DNA of 64,000 nt from Hydrogenispora ethanolica (lineage in GTDB: Bacteria; Bacillota; UBA4882; UBA8346), in NCBI RefSeq assembly GCF_004340685.1, contig NZ_SLUN01000034.1:1-64000 (forward strand). The letters run 5' to 3'. The position numbers and the translations under genes are program-made. Shown one piece after another: positions 60,769-64,000 of this stretch. How positions within the stretch are numbered: the first letter of the stretch is position 1; the number at the start of each line of letters is the position of its first letter. The notes beneath the pieces are model-generated. The model made no database searches and was not told where the DNA came from. It worked only from the letters and a program-made list of their open reading frames with translations.

Positions 60769-62390
60769 TGATCGTGGACGACGAGATGCTGGTGCGGATG
60801 GGCCTGAAGACCACTATCGACTGGCCGAAGCTGGGCTTTCAGATCGCCGGGGAGGCCGATAACGGCTTGAAAGCCCTGGAGATCGCCCGGTCGATCCGGC
60901 CGGATCTGGTGCTGACCGATATCCGCATGCCGAAGCTGGACGGCTTGGGCCTGATGAAAGCCTTGAAAAAAGAGCTGCCGCGGACCAAAATTCTCATTCT
61001 CAGCTGTTATCAGGATTTCGATTATGTCCGGGAGGCACTGCAGCTCGGCGCGCTGGACTATATCCCGAAACTGTCGATGCAGGTCGAAGAGCTTGAGCAG
61101 GTGTTTCAGCGGGCCAAGGCAGTGTTGGAGGAAGAAGCGGAGCAGGAACGGATGGCCGACGCCGGCTGGGAGCCGGAGCGTTACCGCAGCCTCCGGGAGA
61201 TGCAGGGATGCTTCTTTCAAGATTTGTTAAAAGCGGGGCTGACCGGGGCGGATCTTGCGGAGCGCTTGACCCGCCTCAAATTGCGTCTGGCGAAGTCTGG
61301 CCGGTACGGCGCGGTCTGTCTGCGGGTCGACGATCTCCGCGCCATCCGCCAGCGGAATGGCGGGACCGGACTGGCGCTCCTGGAAAGCCCGCTCTTGAAT
61401 ATCATCGATGAGGCGTTCGAAAACAGCGGACTGCGCGGGAATGTCTTCATGGGCCGGGAAGGGGAATTCGGATTGGTCTTCAGTTTCGCCGAGGGAACGG
61501 AGGCCGGGAGCATTCCGGAGGAACTGGGCCGGTTTTGCGGGCATTTGCGCGAAACCATCCAGTTATATTTCAATCTTTCGGTTTCCTTCGGCATCGGGCC
61601 GGTTGCGTCCGACCTGCTGCAACTGAAGGAAATATACAACCAGGCGTCCGAGGCCGCCGGGTACCGGCTTTATCAGGGGAAGGGGAGCGTAAACTTTTTT
61701 CGGGAAGAGGGCTTCGCCGTCGAGCCGCTGCTGGACGCGGAGCAGGAGCAGAACCTCCGCGAGCTTTTGGAGAGCGGCCGGTGCGCCGAAGCGGAGTCAC
61801 TGGTGCTGGGACTCCTCGATCGGGCATCATCCGGGGCGGTCAAACCTCCCATGCTGCTCCGCCAGGAATTGCTGGAAGTGATCCTCACCTTCTCCCGAGT
61901 GTTGAAACAGTACGGCGGCCGCCTGGATCAGCCGCCAGCGCCGCCCGGCGGCGATCCGATGATCGTATTGGCCGAAGTGGAGACCCTCGGCGACTGGAAA
62001 CTGTGGTTTCATGATTTCGCGGCTTGGTTCGGCCATCGTCTGAACGAGCTGAAAGCGCAACGGTTCGGCCGCGAAGTGAGCCGGGCGCTGGAATATATCA
62101 ACCGCCATTACGCGACTGAGCTGAAGTTGGGGGAGATCGCCGACCAAATCGGCATGAATGAGACGTATTTCAGCCATTTGTTCAAGAAAGAAACGGGCGC
62201 CAACTTCACCGATTACGTGAACGGCCTGCGGATCGAAAAAGCCAAGCAACTCTTGCGCAACAGCACCGACAATATCTACGAGATCGCCGCGACGGTCGGC
62301 TACGCCAATGTCAGTTATTTCAGCAAAGTGTTCAAGCAGATCGTCGGGATCAGTCCGGCCGAGTATAAAAAGGGCCTCAATATCAAATGA
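60756..62390 (+). CDS. AraC-type response regulator, YesN type
   Basis: A 544-residue response regulator. The N-terminal receiver has DDE (residues 8-10), phospho-acceptor Asp 55 in LTDIRMPKLDG and a Lys near 105. A long linker follows, and the C-terminal AraC double HTH (about 445-540) includes LKLGEIADQIGMNETYFSHLFKKETG. ATG 60756 overlaps the kinase gene end by 13 bp and follows GGAGGAGGAG. It probably activates the following substrate-binding protein operon in response to an extracellular sugar. The length is typical for YesN. Confidence 0.92.
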   Translation: MFKLMIVDDEMLVRMGLKTTIDWPKLGFQIAGEADNGLKALEIARSIRPDLVLTDIRMPKLDGLGLMKALKKELPRTKILILSCYQDFDYVREALQLGALDYIPKLSMQVEELEQVFQRAKAVLEEEAEQERMADAGWEPERYRSLREMQGCFFQDLLKAGLTGADLAERLTRLKLRLAKSGRYGAVCLRVDDLRAIRQRNGGTGLALLESPLLNIIDEAFENSGLRGNVFMGREGEFGLVFSFAEGTEAGSIPEELGRFCGHLRETIQLYFNLSVSFGIGPVASDLLQLKEIYNQASEAAGYRLYQGKGSVNFFREEGFAVEPLLDAEQEQNLRELLESGRCAEAESLVLGLLDRASSGAVKPPMLLRQELLEVILTFSRVLKQYGGRLDQPPAPPGGDPMIVLAEVETLGDWKLWFHDFAAWFGHRLNELKAQRFGREVSRALEYINRHYATELKLGEIADQIGMNETYFSHLFKKETGANFTDYVNGLRIEKAKQLLRNSTDNIYEIAATVGYANVSYFSKVFKQIVGISPAEYKKGLNIK

Positions 62391-62461
62391 AAGAAGTTTT
62401 TAAAGCGGTTTACGGCGAAAAGCCGACCGTGGACTGTCCAACGGTAGCGTTTCTTTATCTT

Positions 62462-62599
62462 TTAAAAGCGTTGTGATAAACCCTGTCCGAAGGCCAGGGT
62501 GAACACAAAAGCTCAGAGAAGCAAGTGATAAAGTCGATTTTTAATCCTTTGAAAGAATGATTTCCGAATTTGAGGACTTTATCACATGGCTTTTAAAAC
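62462..62599 (+). repeat. Dispersed ~135-bp inverted-repeat element, copy C
   Basis: Well-preserved copy: TTTAAAAGCGTTGTGATAAA at the left, TTTATCACATGGCTTTTAA at the right, with the CCCTG/CAGGG hairpin and GTGATAAAGTC/GACTTTATCAC inside. It lies between the response regulator and the following binding-protein gene. Confidence 0.9.
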
Positions 62600-62691
62600 T
62601 AGGGGAAAACCGGTCCCAACTCATCGAAGTGTTTCATGAATGGCGGCCGATATAAAAATAGTGACAGGGAATCTAAGAATAATGCAAAAGA

Positions 62692-62728
62692 GCGGATCCG
62701 ATCGATCAGACGGATCCGCCGGTTTTTA
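62692..62728 (+). terminator. Terminator after repeat copy C
   Basis: Perfect 9-bp stem GCGGATCCG/CGGATCCGC with a 10-nt loop, then CGGTTTTTAAAA. It ends the response-regulator transcript before the next gene. Confidence 0.85.
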
Positions 62729-62847
62729 AAATCCTAAAAATATGACAACGATGCAACAAATGAGTTAATTCCGGGTTAAGCTCCGATCCCCTACAATAGA
62801 GAAAAGAGCAAACAAGCTCAGGAAGGAATAAAAGGAGGGGTAGTTGT

Positions 62848-64000
62848 TGGGTAAGTTGGTTCGTACCTTATCATTCTGGATGTTGCTGGTGATCTTTTTC
62901 GGAATCTCCGTCTTCGGCGTCGCCGCCGCCAAGAAAGCCGTCAAACTGGTGGTATGGGGCGGCGTTCCGGCCGAGAACGGTCCCGGCGCCCTGGTCGAGC
63001 ATTGGAACAGGACCCACCCCGGGATTCAGGTCGAATATGTCCGTTTCGTCAACGATGACTCCGGTAACACCAAGCTGGACGTGGCCTTGTTATCGGGCGA
63101 GCAGATCGACGCCTTTTTCACCTACGGCGTGCCGTATATGGTGAAACGGATCGAGGGCGGCATGGTCATGGATCTCTCCGGTTTGGGAGCGGATTCGTTC
63201 GTCCGGTCCAACATCGGAACCGACGGCATCTTCCGCTGCAATGGCAAGTTGTATAGCGTTCCCACCACCAAGGAACCGGTGTACATGATGGTCAACAAGG
63301 CCATGTTCGACAAGGCCGGACTCAAAGTCCCGGCCAGCTGGACCTTTGACGAGTTCCGCCAGATCTGCAAAAAGTTGACGGTGACTGAGGGCGGCAAAAC
63401 CCGGTACGGATTATTCGCCACGCCCAGCGTCAATCCGTCGGTCAGCACCAATCTGGACCTGGCCCGGATCATTTTGGGCAACAATTACTGGTACAAGGCG
63501 GAGGGAAAAGCCGCCAACTTTGACAACGCGGCGCACCGCCTGAACGCCCAATTCTATTACGATCTGATCTTCACCGACAAATCCGCCTTCCCGTACTCGG
63601 AGATCTTATCGCGCAAACTGCAAGTCTATGCGCAGGATTTATTCTTGAATCAGGAAGCGGCGATGATGCCCTCCGCCCCTTGGCTGTTACGTTACGTCAA
63701 GGATACCGCCAAATACCCGCACGAATGGGTGACCTCGTTCGCGCCGATGCCGGTGCCGGACAAGAAGAGAAAATATTACAACCCCGGCGCCTTGAACAAC
63801 TGGATCCTGATGAACAGCAAGACCCGGTATAAGAAGGAAACCTGGCAGTTCATGAAGTATTGGGCCACCGAAGGCGCGGCCAAGTATATGCTGGCTTCGG
63901 GCAAGATCCCCACTTGGAAAAAGGTCGACTCCAAGATGGTGACCTCCGGCATCTTCAGCGGTTATGAGAAACTCTTCGATATGGACGCCTTCCGCCGGGT
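62848..64000 (+). CDS. Sugar ABC transporter substrate-binding protein (partial)
   Basis: The first 384 residues of a family 1 solute-binding protein; the gene runs past the window end. The signal peptide SFWMLLVIFFGISVFGVAAA ends in an AAA/KK signal-peptidase-I site without a lipobox cysteine. The mature protein begins VKLVVWGGVPAENGPGALVEHWN and contains ASWTFDEFRQICKKL, typical for carbohydrate receptors. TTG 62848 follows AAAAGGAGGGG. It lies downstream of the YesMN-type genes, behind a terminator, and a TACAAT box (62792) without a strong -35 suggests activation by the response regulator. Confidence 0.9.

Overview
The window reads as chromosome of a GC-rich, endospore-forming, fermentative member of the Bacillota (Firmicutes). 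The support is an alpha/beta-type small acid-soluble spore protein, strong Shine-Dalgarno sites with frequent TTG/GTG starts, a class I hybrid-cluster protein, a sodium-pumping biotin-dependent decarboxylase and many sugar-uptake genes. All four ABC substrate-binding proteins have ordinary cleavable signal peptides and no lipobox cysteine. This fits an organism with an outer membrane, for example a Hydrogenispora/Limnochordia-like lineage, but that placement is inference.

Layout. 0.2-3.8 kb: DUF815 ATPase and LOG-family protein on the minus strand, then a spore protein and a chromosomal ParM/StbA-like actin on the plus strand. 4.3-8.9 kb: a galactose (Leloir) cluster with a DeoR-type regulator, a small ORF, galT, galK and pfkA. 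9.5-13.2 kb: mglB-mglA-mglC galactose/methylgalactoside transporter. A tRNA-Ala(GGC) follows, and then an AT-rich pair made of an alpha/beta hydrolase and a PadR-DUF4180 fusion regulator with a textbook operator. 17.2-20.6 kb: Na+-pump decarboxylase beta, gamma, a coupled 40-residue ORF and a biotin-carrying alpha subunit. 20.8-26.1 kb: two GNAT acetyltransferases, a 4-TM protein, HU and two esterase/lipase-like hydrolases. 26.3-39.9 kb: a defence block, namely a complete four-gene Wadjet/EptABCD-type plasmid-restriction system (TIGR02677-02680), a COG3910-type ATPase and an Lhr-type helicase. 40.0-42.8 kb: ECF nickel/cobalt transporter. 43.1-44.7 kb: hcp, then a broken DedA gene. 45.6-47.7 kb: uxuA and an AraC regulator. 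48.0-54.0 kb: LacI regulator, sugar ABC binding protein, two permeases and a GH36 alpha-galactosidase. 54.8-58.7 kb: an orphan iron-type binding protein and a divergent PocR/AraC regulator facing an FAD-dependent oxidoreductase. 59.0-64.0 kb: YesM/YesN-type two-component system and the first part of another sugar-binding protein.

The genes fit together around galactosides. The GH36 enzyme and its ABC transporter would release or import alpha-galactosides, MglBAC imports galactose, GalK/GalT phosphorylate and convert it, and PfkA feeds glycolysis. No galE is visible here.

The most unusual content is non-coding. Four intergenic regions (about 3945-4154, 15759-16095, 22007-22237 and 54208-54438) each hold a strongly degenerate tandem array with an exact 21-bp period. 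Each unit is built around a small imperfect dyad, and the sequences differ between arrays. Independently, five copies of a roughly 135-bp element with 19-bp terminal inverted repeats lie in other intergenic gaps (7705, 24705, 42842, 45292 and 62462), one beside the truncated DedA gene.
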